Assembly (NCBI RefSeq): GCF_041053055.1
Contig: NZ_CP163443.1
Span: forward strand, 8,229,001-8,293,000
Origin: Streptomyces sp. R41
Lineage (GTDB): Bacteria > Actinomycetota > Actinomycetes > Streptomycetales > Streptomycetaceae
Direction of reading: 5' to 3'
DNA: 64,000 nucleotides
A program made the position numbers and the translations under genes. How positions within the stretch are numbered: the stretch's first letter is position 1; every line of letters begins with the position of its first letter. The notes below the pieces were generated by a model, which did not search any database, was not told where the DNA came from, and saw only the letters and a program-made list of their open reading frames with translations. This document shows positions 41,437 to 50,742 of the stretch, in pieces.

Positions 41437-42396
41437 GTGAACCTGGCCAGCCTCGACCTCAACCTCGTCGTCGCCTTGCGCGCGCTCCTGGAGGAGCGCA
41501 ACGTCACCCGCGCGGGCAAGCGGATCGGCCTCAGCCAGCCGGCGATGAGCGCCGCCCTCGCCCGGCTCCGGCGCCACTTCGACGACGACCTGCTCTCCCG
41601 CGTCGGCGGCCACTACGAGCTGACCGCCCTCGGCCAGGTCCTCCTCGACCGCACCTCGACCGCCTGCGACCTGCTGGAACGCCTCTTCACCAGCCAGGCC
41701 GACTTCGACCCCGCCACCGAGTCCCGCGAGTTCACGATCGTGGCCTCCGACTACGCGGTCGCGGTCTTCGGCGCCGAACTCGCCCGCAGCCTCCACCGCG
41801 AGGCGCCGGGCATCCGGCTGCGCTTCACCCAGACCCCGACCGGCATCGTCGAGGCGGCCGGCACCCTGCTCAGCACGACCGACGGCCTGCTCATGCCGCA
41901 CGGCATCATCAGCGACTTCCCCGCCACCGAGCTCTACCAGGACCAGTGGGTCTACCTGGTCGCCGACGACAACCCGGAGGTGGGCGATCACCTCACCCGG
42001 GACGACCTGGCGCGGCTGCCGTGGGTGACCTACCAGCGCACGTACGACGCTCCGGCCGTCCGCCAACTGGGCATGCTCGGCATCGAACCGAGGGTCGAGG
42101 TGTCCGTCGACAGCTTCCAGGTGCTGCCGTTCATGGTGGCCGGCACCCGCCGCATCACCCTCATCCAGGAACTCCTCGCCGAGCGGCTGCGCGGCCTCGC
42201 CCCCGTACGGATCATGAGGGCCCCCTATGCGGCCGTACCGCTCCAGGAGGCCCTGTGGTGGCATCCGGTCCACACCCACGACGCCGCGCACATCTGGCTG
42301 CGCGAGACGGCCGCGCGGGTCGCCGCCTCGGTGAACGGGCAGGTCATCCACGGGGCGGATGAGGGCGATCCGGCAGTTCGATCGCCCGAGGGCTAG
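41437..42396 (+). CDS. LysR-family regulator, NodD/PcaQ-like, of the catabolic operon
   Basis: About 319 residues. An N-terminal winged helix (VNLASLDLNLVVALRALLEERNVT, here core LDLNLVVALRALLEE, with SQPAMSAALARLR as recognition region) is followed by a co-inducer domain with FTIVASDYAVAVFG and TLIQELLAERL. The DLNLL-type start is that of the NodD/NahR group, whose inducers are aromatic compounds. GTG at 41437 with GGAG 7 nt upstream was preferred; ATG at 41407 would add ten residues. It is divergent from the FAH-led operon and followed by an MFS transporter. Confidence 0.88.
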   Translation: MNLASLDLNLVVALRALLEERNVTRAGKRIGLSQPAMSAALARLRRHFDDDLLSRVGGHYELTALGQVLLDRTSTACDLLERLFTSQADFDPATESREFTIVASDYAVAVFGAELARSLHREAPGIRLRFTQTPTGIVEAAGTLLSTTDGLLMPHGIISDFPATELYQDQWVYLVADDNPEVGDHLTRDDLARLPWVTYQRTYDAPAVRQLGMLGIEPRVEVSVDSFQVLPFMVAGTRRITLIQELLAERLRGLAPVRIMRAPYAAVPLQEALWWHPVHTHDAAHIWLRETAARVAASVNGQVIHGADEGDPAVRSPEG

Positions 42397-42549
42397 GCGC
42401 CGGGGGCGAGCTGGTCGATAGTCGGGGCAGTTCCTGACGCCCGCTGTCCCGGGCGCAGTCCCCTCGGGTGCGCGGGTGCCCCGCGCCATGGCGACGGCCA
42501 CGGCGGCGGTATGGCTCCGCACCCCCTGCCACCGCTCGTGGAGCCCCGC

Positions 42550-43800
42550 ATGCCCGGATCCGTTCCCCTGCCCGCGCCCGCCGTCCCCCCGGACACTGCC
42601 GAGAACGCGGGCCCCCTGCGCGCCACGCTCCTCATGGCCGGCAGCTGTCTGCCGGTCCTCGGCGCCGTCCTCATCGCGCCGGTGCTGCCCAAGATGCAGG
42701 ACCACTTCGACTCGGTCCCCGGCGCCAAGGCTCTCGTCCCCGTCGTCCTGACCATCCCCGCGCTCGCGCTCGCGCTGCTGGCCCCGTTTGCCGGCGTCAT
42801 CGTCGACCGCCTCGGGCGCAAACGCCTGCTGGTCGTAGCGACCGTGCTGTACGCGCTCTTCGGGACCGCCCCGCTCTGGCTGGACTCGCTCGGCGCGATC
42901 GTCGCAAGCCGCGTCCTGGTCGGCATCACCGAGGCCGCCATCATGACCTGCTGCACCACACTGATCGGCGACTACTACACCGGCCGGGTACGGGATCGCT
43001 ACCTCGCCCTGCAGACGATGTGCGCCTCCGCCGCCGCCACCGCGTTCTTCGTGCTCGGCGGCGCGCTCGGCTCGGCGGGCTGGCGTGCGCCGTTCTGGAT
43101 CTACGCCGTCGGTCTCCTGCTCGCCCCGGCGATGGCCGCCGCCCTGCCCAAGCCCCGACCGGTTGGCGCCCCCGCGGACGAACTTGCCGCCGAGGCACGG
43201 CCGTTCCCCGTACGGCGGCTGGCAGGTCTGTGCGTGCTGACGTTGTTCGGCGCCACGATCTTCTACACCGTGCCGGTGGAAATGTCGTACCTGCTGGACG
43301 ACTTGGGCGTGACGTCCACCGGCGTCGTCGGACTGGCCACGGCCCTCGCCAGCGCCGCCACCGTGGTGGGCTCGATCGCCTTCACCAAGCTGGGCGGCGA
43401 ACCCGTGGGCAGGCTGCCCGCTGTCTTCGCCCTGTGCGCGGCCGGATTCGTGGTGATGGGCTTCGCCGGCAGTCCCGTCGTCCTGGTCATCGGGGCGGTG
43501 CTCAACTGCCTCGGCTGCGGCGTCCTGTTGCCCTCCCTGCTCACCGTCGCGATGTCCAAGCTGGACTACGTCGACCGCGGCCGCGGCACCGGTCTGTGGA
43601 CGGCGGCGTTCTTCGCGGGTGAGTTCGTCTGCCCGCTCCTGCTGATCGCCGTCGAGTCGGCGGTCGGGAGCCTGTCCGCCGCCGTCGGTCTGCTGGGTCT
43701 CGCCTCGGCCCTGACAGCAGCCGGACTGCTGCTGTCCCGTCGACGGGTGACCATCGCGGAGGAGGCCCCGCGTCCTGTTCGGCCTTCGAGAGTGCGGTGA
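42550..43800 (+). CDS. MFS transporter
   Basis: 416 residues, about 12 transmembrane helices. Loop 2-3 motif GVIVDRLGRKRLLV and the repeat GGEPVGRLPAVF mark the major facilitator family. Residues 1-30 are a Pro-rich cytoplasmic tail. ATG at 42550 follows GTGGAG at 6 nt; ATG at 42511 would add 13 residues. It may import the aromatic substrate of the adjacent pathway or export a toxic intermediate; the family alone does not say. 153 nt after the LysR gene on the same strand. Confidence 0.85.
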   Translation: MPGSVPLPAPAVPPDTAENAGPLRATLLMAGSCLPVLGAVLIAPVLPKMQDHFDSVPGAKALVPVVLTIPALALALLAPFAGVIVDRLGRKRLLVVATVLYALFGTAPLWLDSLGAIVASRVLVGITEAAIMTCCTTLIGDYYTGRVRDRYLALQTMCASAAATAFFVLGGALGSAGWRAPFWIYAVGLLLAPAMAAALPKPRPVGAPADELAAEARPFPVRRLAGLCVLTLFGATIFYTVPVEMSYLLDDLGVTSTGVVGLATALASAATVVGSIAFTKLGGEPVGRLPAVFALCAAGFVVMGFAGSPVVLVIGAVLNCLGCGVLLPSLLTVAMSKLDYVDRGRGTGLWTAAFFAGEFVCPLLLIAVESAVGSLSAAVGLLGLASALTAAGLLLSRRRVTIAEEAPRPVRPSRVR

Positions 43801-43844
43801 CGTCGCTCGGCTCGCCGCCGCCCGCGTTCTTGTGTCAGGGGCTC

Positions 43845-44036
43845 TTAACCTTGCCCTCCGGACTCGTACAGGCCGCCGATGATCAGTATCGCGGCCGGGA
43901 GGAAGATGAGCCCCGTCGCCATGAGCCAGCCCATCTTCCTCGACGTCTTGCTCGCGACCTTGGCGCACAGCCACCAGGCAGGCCCCAAGTACAGGACGAG
44001 GAAGACGAGGACGATGAAATCGGCACCTGAACCCAT
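43845..44036 (-). CDS. Small two-helix membrane protein
   Basis: 63 residues: helix 1 FIVLVFLVLYLGPAWWLCA (about 7-25), a basic loop KVASKTSRKMGW, helix 2 LMATGLIFLPAAILIIGGLY (about 38-57). It resembles short PLDc_N/superinfection-immunity-like membrane proteins. No strong ribosome-binding site. Function unknown. Confidence 0.5.
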   Translation of the reverse strand: MGSGADFIVLVFLVLYLGPAWWLCAKVASKTSRKMGWLMATGLIFLPAAILIIGGLYESGGQG

Positions 44037-44113
44037 GACCGCTTGCCCGCTTTCTTTGCTGTGCCCATGCTATGTGCGCCGGTCGCCGAGGACCGGGCTC
44101 GCCGTTCGCCCGT

Positions 44114-44157
44114 TGTCGCGGGGGCCGCTCCGGCACAAGCGGGCGGCCCCCGCGACA
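44114..44157 (-). terminator. Strong stem-loop after the giant secreted-protein gene
   Basis: Perfect 14-bp arms TGTCGCGGGGGCCG (44114-44127) and its complement (44144-44157) with a 16-nt loop, 13 nt past the stop of the 1468-residue gene. Confidence 0.75.
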
Positions 44158-44170
44158 CGAACGTCACACG

Positions 44171-47100
44171 CTACTGTGTGTAGTTGTCCGAGAACCGGTT
44201 CGCCGGATCGTCGCAGTGGACGACGTTCGACGGCCGGTAGCCGGGTCCGTCCCCGATGACCGGGACGGGCGGCTCGACATTCCACGGGTTGCCGCCGCTT
44301 CCACGGGTGGCGGCACTGCAGGTGCCGAAGGCGTTGCCGTTGGGAGCCGTCAGCGGGAAGTTGGAGAAGTCCTTCCAGTCTCCTCCGCTGATCCTCGAGT
44401 TCGACGGACGGCCGAGGTTGTCGGTCATCCTGTCGTCGATGTAGAGGTACAGGTCGGGCATGTAGCTCTGGAACACGATGCCGTTGTGCGGCGCTGCATC
44501 CCCGTTCTCCTCCTGATGCATCGGCTTGACGCTGCCGTCCGCGCAGAACGCGGCGGCGACGTCCTGCCAGATCGGAGGCGCGTTGCCGATCATGCTGCCG
44601 AAGACGTTGTTGTCCCCGCTGTTCTTGAAGAACATCGAGTAGATGTCTCCGGCGAAATTCTTGACGGCGTAGTTGGTCTCAAGGTTGGAGTTGATCTTGT
44701 CGACCCAGGCCTTGACGTTGTCGTTGATGTACTTGTGGGCGACCATCGGCCGGTAGCCGTGGACGCCGCCGCCGACAGCGCGGAAGTCCACGCACGAGCG
44801 GTCCGCGTTCAGGCGTGCGCCCCGGAAGTGGGGGAAATACGCCTGCCCGGGGGTGTCGCCGTCGGTGTACGGGTGTGAGGTGAGGACGTTCCCGTACTCG
44901 AGGGCATCCTGGGTGGTGTAGTCGATGTCCGGCTTCGGGATGCCGTAGTCGGCTTCGATGGCCTTCATGATGTTGGTCACGAAGTACGGAAGGTGGGCGT
45001 TGCCGACACGGACCCGGTAGCTCGCCCCCTCACTGCCGGAGACGATCTTCCCGCTGTCGTCGGACACGAACGTCACGTCGACGTCGCTCTTGATCTTGTA
45101 GCTGTTGTCGCCCTTCAGCGCCACACTCGCGGGCTGCGAGGGATCGGGCCGCTGATTGGACATGCCCATCCATACGGGGATCGACATGGCGGGCGCGGAG
45201 CCGTCCGAAGTCGGCTTCTCCCCGCCGGCCTTGATGTCCTTGTACCACTGGTCGGCGGCGTCCCAGGTCTTCTGACCGGTGCACTCGCCCACCGCCTTGG
45301 CGGTCGGGCAGCGTGCCTCGTAGCTGAGACCGCGCGCGTCCGCCCCGGGGTTGTCCCAGCGTGGGCCTTGATACGCGAGCCCCTGACCCCAGTCGTGCAG
45401 GGTCTTCGCGTTCCGCAGAGGGGTGTACATCTCCTCCGGCATGTTGGAGTCGAGGTTCTGGTTCGGGTCGAAGATCGCGGCCGCGGTCAGCGAGCGGTGC
45501 ACGAACTTGCCCTTGACGGGCTGGAAGGCGACGGCGCCCCAGGCGATGTCGTCGTCGGCGGAGCCGTCCGTGGGCGTGTAGGACGACAGGCTCACGCTCG
45601 GGGCGGAGGTGAACTTGTAGGCGCCGAGTGACACCCACTTGCCGCTGTTGCCGTCCTGGTTGACGTACCGGTCGTAGGGTCCGCCGACCGCGCCGTTGAC
45701 GACGTAGTGGGCCCGCCGTGTCTGCGCCCCGGTGTCGGGAACGTGCACGTACACCTGGGCCAGGTCCATGCTCTCGCCCAGGGTCCAGGTGCCGTCGACG
45801 GTCATGTAGCCGCTGGGACCGCCGAGATGAGACCTGTCGCGGGTGTGGGCGTACCAGAAGTGGCCGCCGTAGCCGCCGCCGACCTGGTGCAGGTCCGCCT
45901 TCGCTTCGTAGCGGCCCTCCGTGCCCGGGTAGAACGTGAACTGGAAGGTGCCCGAAGAGGTCACCTGCCCGCAGTCGCTCCACGATTCGGTTCCGTTGGG
46001 GACGGAGGCTACGACGTGGGAGCCGGTGGGGGCGCCGGAGCACACGGGGGTCCCGTTCTTGAGTCGGTAGCCGCGTCCCGGCTCCGGGATCTCCGTCTGG
46101 TACTTGATGTTCTCGTGACCGCAATCGTTGGCGCAGTTGGTCTTCCACTGCACGCTGGGCTTGTTCCACCAGTACTTCGCGTAGCACGCCTCGGTCTTGC
46201 AGTCCGGCGGCGTGTTCGGGTCGCAGTTGTTGTTGCCGTTGCAGAAGGTGCTCAGCGGCGGCGAGACCTGGCTGCGCTGGCCAGGGGAGGTCCACCAGGC
46301 GGGCTGGAAGCCGGCCGAGGAGAACCCGGACTCACCCTTCCAGTCCTGACGGCCCGAGGTGCCGTAGGAGAAGCCGGTGTCGATGGACCAGGCGGACCAG
46401 CCCATCACCTTCTCCTCGTACGGCCAGTCCTGCGGATGCGCCGCGTCCTTGTTGGCTTCCGAGCCGTCCACGGAGGTGTCCATGAACGGGTGGCCCCAGC
46501 TCTTCTTGTAGAGCGGGTTGGCCGGGTTGTTGTACCAGCCCAGGCCCCAGTGCCCGTCGTGCTTCGACGCTTCCGACGGCGGGTTGAAGCCGAGGTTGTA
46601 GTTCCACACGGCGGTGAACCAGTTCTCCACCATGGACGGGTCGTCGTTGTTGACGGTGACCTTCTGCGCGTCCGTGTGGACCTCGTTCCACTTGCTGGCG
46701 AGGATCTTCATGGAGGCGGCGATGTTCGTCGCGTAGTCGACCGCCACGGCCTTCTGCAGGGCCGGGGAGAGGCTGGTCTCGTTCGTCTTCTCGTGCCCCG
46801 CGAGGCGCATGCCGTCGGTGACCTGCCCGACGCCATAGCCGCAGTCCGACTTGTCCCAGTTGATCTGCCAGTAGGCGTCCGGGTCACCGTCCACGGCCTT
46901 GTGACCGTAGTAGCCGTCCACGGCGGCGAGGGGGCTGCCCATCTGGCCGGGGATCGAACCCCCCTCGGCCTGCCACAGGTTCGACTCCTGGGCCATGATG
47001 CCGAGGAGTACGTTGGCCGGGATGCGCCCCTTGCCGTCGCCGCCCTTCAGCGTCGGCGGGGGAAAGAGGCCCTGCGGGTCGATGGAGCTCATGCCGGTCT

Positions 47101-48577
47101 GGTTGCGGTAGCCGCCCTGCCGGATCACACCGGCGTGCAGCTTGCCGCGTACGGCCATGTCGACGGCCCATTCGACCTGGTTCGGGGTCGGCTGCAGCGC
47201 CTGGGCTCCGGTGTCGTTGCGCGAGACGGAGCACCAGCGGTCGGTGTCGACCGGGGTGTGTGACACAGCGGCCGCGGCGGTGCGCGCCAGCTTCTTCTTG
47301 CCGGGCGATCCGCCGTCGGTGAGGGCGGGCGAGAAGGTGCTCGTCCCGGCGGAGGCCGTCGTCTCGTGGACGGACTGGGTGATCTTCTCGCCGGTGGTGG
47401 TGGCGGTGGAGGTCACCGTCGTCGGCGCGTCGGACGTCACTGTTGCGGGGGCCTGCGCGGGCCGCTCCTGCGAGGAGGCTTCGGCCTTGGTGAAGCCCTT
47501 GCCCGAGTTCTTGATCCGTTCCAGGCCGGCGCGGACGCCGGGAGTGAGGACCGGGTGGACGGCGAGACGCCCCAGGGTGGAGATGTCCGTGTTCGAGGGG
47601 GCGTCGATGCGGGTGACCCCGGTGCCCTTCGTATGAGGGGTGCCGGTGGGGTGGCCGGTGAGGAACACCCGGCCCGCCGCGCCCTGCGTCAGGTCGAGGT
47701 CGCCGACCTTGCCCGAGGCGATGACGGACGGTTTGGCGTGACCCGTGAACAGCTTGGCGCGCGCGGTCGTGTCGCCGCTGCGGTCGACGAAGGCGATCTG
47801 CCCGTGTGCGGTGGGGCGGATGTCGAACGGGGCGCTGTCCGCGGCGGTCAGGTTCTTCACCTTGCCGGACCGGTCGATGTGGACCAGGCTGCGGCCGCGT
47901 GCGGCGACCGTGCCGTCCTTCACCGGAACAGCGCTGGTGACCTCACCGCCTGTCACGGTCGTGCCAGTCGTCTGCCCCGCCGTGTTCACGGTCACTACGC
48001 GCGACTTCGTGCTTTCCGGGTCGTTCATGTCCCGGTAGGCGGTGAACGCGGCAGTGTGGGTGTCCGGGTTGCAGGACGGGTCGAAGTAGGCCAGCGAAGC
48101 CGTGAACGGCAGCTTCGTGACGGTCCCGCTGTCGAGGTTGACGATCGCGGTGAACGCGCCGCCTTGCATCAGATCCGGCTTGTTCGTGAACGTGCGGGGC
48201 GCGTAGACGACGGCAGCGTGCGCCTGGTCGATGACGCACTGGTTGCCGATCCACGTGTCCGCGGGCATACCGGGCTCGGCAAGGACGGCCGCGGTCTTCC
48301 ACGCGTACGCCTTCGCGCTGTCGGCGACGAGGACGTGCACACCGTCGGTGTCGGCGGCAACGGTGACAGCCCGGTCCTTGGAGGTGTTCCAGCCCTTGCC
48401 GAGCTTGCTGCCCGGATGGGTGATCCCGCCGGGAGGCGCCGGTGGTGTGGCGTGGCTGCGGCCGGGGTTCGGCTTGGACGCGGCGGTGGCGGGCGCTGCT
48501 TGCAGGAGGCTGCCGGTCAGTGCCGCGCATGCCACCACAGCGGCCAGCGGCGCGCGTGTTCTTCTTCTGGGTCTCAA
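44171..48577 (-). CDS. Giant secreted protein: transglycosylase/lysozyme-like core plus golvesin-like domain
   Basis: 1468 residues. A Sec signal peptide (about 1-33: RPRRRTRAPLAAVVACAA..., cleavage near ATA/A) is followed by a beta-rich region (about 60-360, propeller-like), a Thr/Ala linker (about 370-440), a lytic-transglycosylase-like region (about 465-680; LLGIMAQESNLW with candidate catalytic Glu531, then GYGVGQVTDGM), a Cys-rich segment (about 777-835), a golvesin-like beta domain (about 880-1020; FTFYPGTEGRYEAKADLHQV, HYVVNGAVGG) and a C-terminal region of about 450 residues that I cannot assign. TTG at 48577 was chosen because GGGGAAA lies 7 nt upstream and the signal peptide begins there. 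Likely role: cell-wall or envelope remodelling. Confidence 0.8.
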   Translation of the reverse strand: MRPRRRTRAPLAAVVACAALTGSLLQAAPATAASKPNPGRSHATPPAPPGGITHPGSKLGKGWNTSKDRAVTVAADTDGVHVLVADSAKAYAWKTAAVLAEPGMPADTWIGNQCVIDQAHAAVVYAPRTFTNKPDLMQGGAFTAIVNLDSGTVTKLPFTASLAYFDPSCNPDTHTAAFTAYRDMNDPESTKSRVVTVNTAGQTTGTTVTGGEVTSAVPVKDGTVAARGRSLVHIDRSGKVKNLTAADSAPFDIRPTAHGQIAFVDRSGDTTARAKLFTGHAKPSVIASGKVGDLDLTQGAAGRVFLTGHPTGTPHTKGTGVTRIDAPSNTDISTLGRLAVHPVLTPGVRAGLERIKNSGKGFTKAEASSQERPAQAPATVTSDAPTTVTSTATTTGEKITQSVHETTASAGTSTFSPALTDGGSPGKKKLARTAAAAVSHTPVDTDRWCSVSRNDTGAQALQPTPNQVEWAVDMAVRGKLHAGVIRQGGYRNQTGMSSIDPQGLFPPPTLKGGDGKGRIPANVLLGIMAQESNLWQAEGGSIPGQMGSPLAAVDGYYGHKAVDGDPDAYWQINWDKSDCGYGVGQVTDGMRLAGHEKTNETSLSPALQKAVAVDYATNIAASMKILASKWNEVHTDAQKVTVNNDDPSMVENWFTAVWNYNLGFNPPSEASKHDGHWGLGWYNNPANPLYKKSWGHPFMDTSVDGSEANKDAAHPQDWPYEEKVMGWSAWSIDTGFSYGTSGRQDWKGESGFSSAGFQPAWWTSPGQRSQVSPPLSTFCNGNNNCDPNTPPDCKTEACYAKYWWNKPSVQWKTNCANDCGHENIKYQTEIPEPGRGYRLKNGTPVCSGAPTGSHVVASVPNGTESWSDCGQVTSSGTFQFTFYPGTEGRYEAKADLHQVGGGYGGHFWYAHTRDRSHLGGPSGYMTVDGTWTLGESMDLAQVYVHVPDTGAQTRRAHYVVNGAVGGPYDRYVNQDGNSGKWVSLGAYKFTSAPSVSLSSYTPTDGSADDDIAWGAVAFQPVKGKFVHRSLTAAAIFDPNQNLDSNMPEEMYTPLRNAKTLHDWGQGLAYQGPRWDNPGADARGLSYEARCPTAKAVGECTGQKTWDAADQWYKDIKAGGEKPTSDGSAPAMSIPVWMGMSNQRPDPSQPASVALKGDNSYKIKSDVDVTFVSDDSGKIVSGSEGASYRVRVGNAHLPYFVTNIMKAIEADYGIPKPDIDYTTQDALEYGNVLTSHPYTDGDTPGQAYFPHFRGARLNADRSCVDFRAVGGGVHGYRPMVAHKYINDNVKAWVDKINSNLETNYAVKNFAGDIYSMFFKNSGDNNVFGSMIGNAPPIWQDVAAAFCADGSVKPMHQEENGDAAPHNGIVFQSYMPDLYLYIDDRMTDNLGRPSNSRISGGDWKDFSNFPLTAPNGNAFGTCSAATRGSGGNPWNVEPPVPVIGDGPGYRPSNVVHCDDPANRFSDNYTQ

Positions 48578-48911
48578 GAGAGAGTTTCCCCGCTTCTCGT
48601 TGAGTGGTCTCCCGTGCCTGGTCGGGGCACGGTTCGGCCCGCCTGCGGGCACAAGGGCCTGAAGGACGGGTGGTCTTGGTGGTCAGCCGGTTGCGCCGAC
48701 AACCGCGTGGACGACAGCACGGACGGTCTCTGGACGGTGCGCCTGCTCAGGGGCGGTGGCGGCGATTGGCCAAGTCCCCGCGGAACGCGGTGAATCAGCC
48801 CACGATGAGTTCGTCGCCGTCGCCGAACCGGTCGGCGGCGCCTTGGATCACGGCCCCGCTGATGTCGGCGGTGTGGGTGTAAGCGCGCGTCAGAGCCCCG
48901 CGAACAGGCCG
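48578..48911. other. Intergenic, 334 bp, upstream of the giant secreted-protein gene
   Basis: No convincing gene on either strand. Holds the promoter and leader of the giant gene (GCGGGGAAA before the TTG start). No repeat or operator recognised. Confidence 0.4.
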
Positions 48912-49082
48912 CTACGTGGTCGGGAAGGGGGCGGCGGTCACGGGCCCGGGCCCTGCCGCTGGCACCGGAGTCGACGAACGAGGGCTGCTGATGTCCACGG
49001 GTGCCGGACCGGCCCCGTACAGAACGAACGAGTCGACGGCCGCCGGGGCAGCGTCGGGCGCACCGATGTTGCTGAAACGCAT
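48912..49082 (-). CDS. Small hypothetical peptide gene
   Basis: 56 residues, start MRFSNIGAPDAAPAAVDSF, then a Pro/Ala/Ser/Thr-rich tail. ATG at 49082 follows GAGGGGGAAATC, a strong ribosome-binding site, which is the main reason to believe it. No transmembrane helix or cysteine. Same strand as the giant secreted-protein gene, 334 bp upstream. It could be a short secreted or modified peptide, but no modifying enzyme is nearby. Function unknown. Confidence 0.45.
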   Translation of the reverse strand: MRFSNIGAPDAAPAAVDSFVLYGAGPAPVDISSPRSSTPVPAAGPGPVTAAPFPTT

Positions 49083-49402
49083 GATTTCCCCCTCAAGTCC
49101 CACGGCAGACGCAGGCGGCGCGGCACGTGCGACTCGAAACATTTCCCCGCTGATGGTCACGCGTCGGTGGTGGGCCGAGGACTGGTCTGGTCCATGCCCG
49201 CCGAACGCGTGGCTACTGTATGCGCAGCATGGACACGCCAGGCAACGATTTGACCGGGGCGTGACGAAAAATTGCCTCGCAGTCGATGTTCAGGACCATA
49301 TTCGGGCGGGGTTCAACGTGTGTTCCCGCAGCTCGAGTTGCGTGAGTCAGTGAGGCGCTGTGCGTCGGAAGGCTTGATCGACGCGCCTTGATCCGGCCCC
49401 CT
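49083..49402. other. Intergenic, 320 bp
   Basis: Lies between the small peptide gene and corA. Less GC-rich at 49230-49320. No gene, repeat or terminator recognised. Confidence 0.35.
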
Positions 49403-50596
49403 CTAGAGCCAGTCCCGCCTCTTGAAAATCACGTACAGACTGGCGCAGACCACGCCCATCAGGCCGATCGCGAAGGGGTATCCGAACGCCCAGTGCAGCT
49501 CCGGCATGTTCTGGAAGTTCATGCCGTAGATGGTTCCCACGAGTGTGGGAGCAAAGAGAATCGCGGCCCAGCTGGAGATCTTCTTGATCTCCTCGTTCTG
49601 TTCGAAGCCCGCTTCCGCCAACGCGCGCATCTCGGCGTTCTGTTGCTGGGTCACCAGCGTCGCGTTGACGGTGAGGATGTCGGTGAGGGCCTGGCGGAAG
49701 CTGTCGACGCGTTCGCTGGTGTGGGTGACGTGGTCGGCGACGTCGCGGAGGTAGCGCTGGAGTTCCTCGTCGGTGCCGTACTTGGCGAAACCGGCCATCA
49801 GGCCGTGCAGCATGCCGACCAGGGGCCGGGTGGCGCGCTGGAACTCGACCATCTCCCGGGAGAGTTCGTAGATGCGGCGGGAGACCGCGGGGTCGCCGCG
49901 GAAGACCTCGGTCTCGATCTCGTCGATGTCGTTCTGGACGCCGGAGACGACGGGGACGTAGCCGTCGACGACGGAGTCGAGGATCGCGTAGAGAACGGCC
50001 TCCGGGCCGAGCTTCAGCAGCTCCGGGGTGTCCTCCATGCGGCGGCGCACCGCCGAGAGGTCCGGCGCCGCGCCGTGCCGGACCGTGATCACGAAGTCGG
50101 GTCCCACGAACACGTGCAACTCGCCGAAGTCCACCTCCTCGGCCGCGTCCAGATAGCGCGCGGCGCTCAGCACGACGAAGAGCGTATCGCCGTAGCGCTC
50201 CAGCTTCGGGCGCTGGTGCGCCTCCATCGCGTCCTCGACGGCGAGCGGGTGCAGGTCGAACTCGGCTGCCAGGGAGAGGAGTTCGGCCTCCGTCGGACGG
50301 GCCAGACCGATCCACGCCATGCCGGACGGCTGCTCGCGCAGTTCGCGGAAGGTGTCGGAGAGGGAGGAAGGGGTCGAGACGCGTACCCCGTCGCGGTACA
50401 GGGCCGCCTGTACGACGCTGGCGACCTCGGCGGAGTCCGGTGCCGGTGCGTCAGGGCGGTGCGCGGGGGGCTGCGCGGGCGCGGCCGGAGGGTTCAGTGC
50501 GCGTCGCCAGACGGACTTCCTGGCGTCCTTGCCGTTGCCCGCGTTCTTCGCGTTTCCCGTGTTCTTCGAGGCTGAGCGGGCGCGTCGCTCGGACAT
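49403..50596 (-). CDS. corA: CorA-family magnesium/cobalt transporter
   Basis: 397 residues. A basic, low-complexity N-terminal tail (1-55), the cytoplasmic funnel domain with long helices (about 170-330), and two C-terminal transmembrane helices around the signature YGMNF (about 358-362), followed by NMPELHW in the periplasmic loop. It forms a pentameric channel for Mg2+. ATG at 50596 follows GGGAGGCAGCCGCG. Stands alone, divergent from the AlkZ-like gene. No magnesium riboswitch was recognised in the 146-bp upstream region. Confidence 0.93.
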   Translation of the reverse strand: MSERRARSASKNTGNAKNAGNGKDARKSVWRRALNPPAAPAQPPAHRPDAPAPDSAEVASVVQAALYRDGVRVSTPSSLSDTFRELREQPSGMAWIGLARPTEAELLSLAAEFDLHPLAVEDAMEAHQRPKLERYGDTLFVVLSAARYLDAAEEVDFGELHVFVGPDFVITVRHGAAPDLSAVRRRMEDTPELLKLGPEAVLYAILDSVVDGYVPVVSGVQNDIDEIETEVFRGDPAVSRRIYELSREMVEFQRATRPLVGMLHGLMAGFAKYGTDEELQRYLRDVADHVTHTSERVDSFRQALTDILTVNATLVTQQQNAEMRALAEAGFEQNEEIKKISSWAAILFAPTLVGTIYGMNFQNMPELHWAFGYPFAIGLMGVVCASLYVIFKRRDWL

Positions 50597-50742
50597 CGCG
50601 GCTGCCTCCCATGTCGAACGTACGTATGCGTGATCACGGAGCAGGATATACGGGGCAAACGACCTGAGCGTGCCCAGTCGCCCCGGGATCCGGTGAGAGT
50701 TGCGGACAGAAGGTGTCCGCAAGCGGCGCTAACGTGCGGAGC

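Noticed and set aside
41392..44136. 914-codon minus-strand frame across the LysR and MFS genes
   Set aside because: Antisense shadow of two clearly recognisable genes; composition is Gly/Arg/Glu/Gln-rich and spans the intergenic region with no domain.
45707..47263. Plus-strand frame opposite the giant secreted protein
   Set aside because: Shadow frame; Val/Arg/Gly-rich without motifs, while the opposite strand has a signal peptide and recognisable domains.
50597..50742. Magnesium riboswitch upstream of corA
   Set aside because: Region is short and I see no structured leader or conserved riboswitch core.
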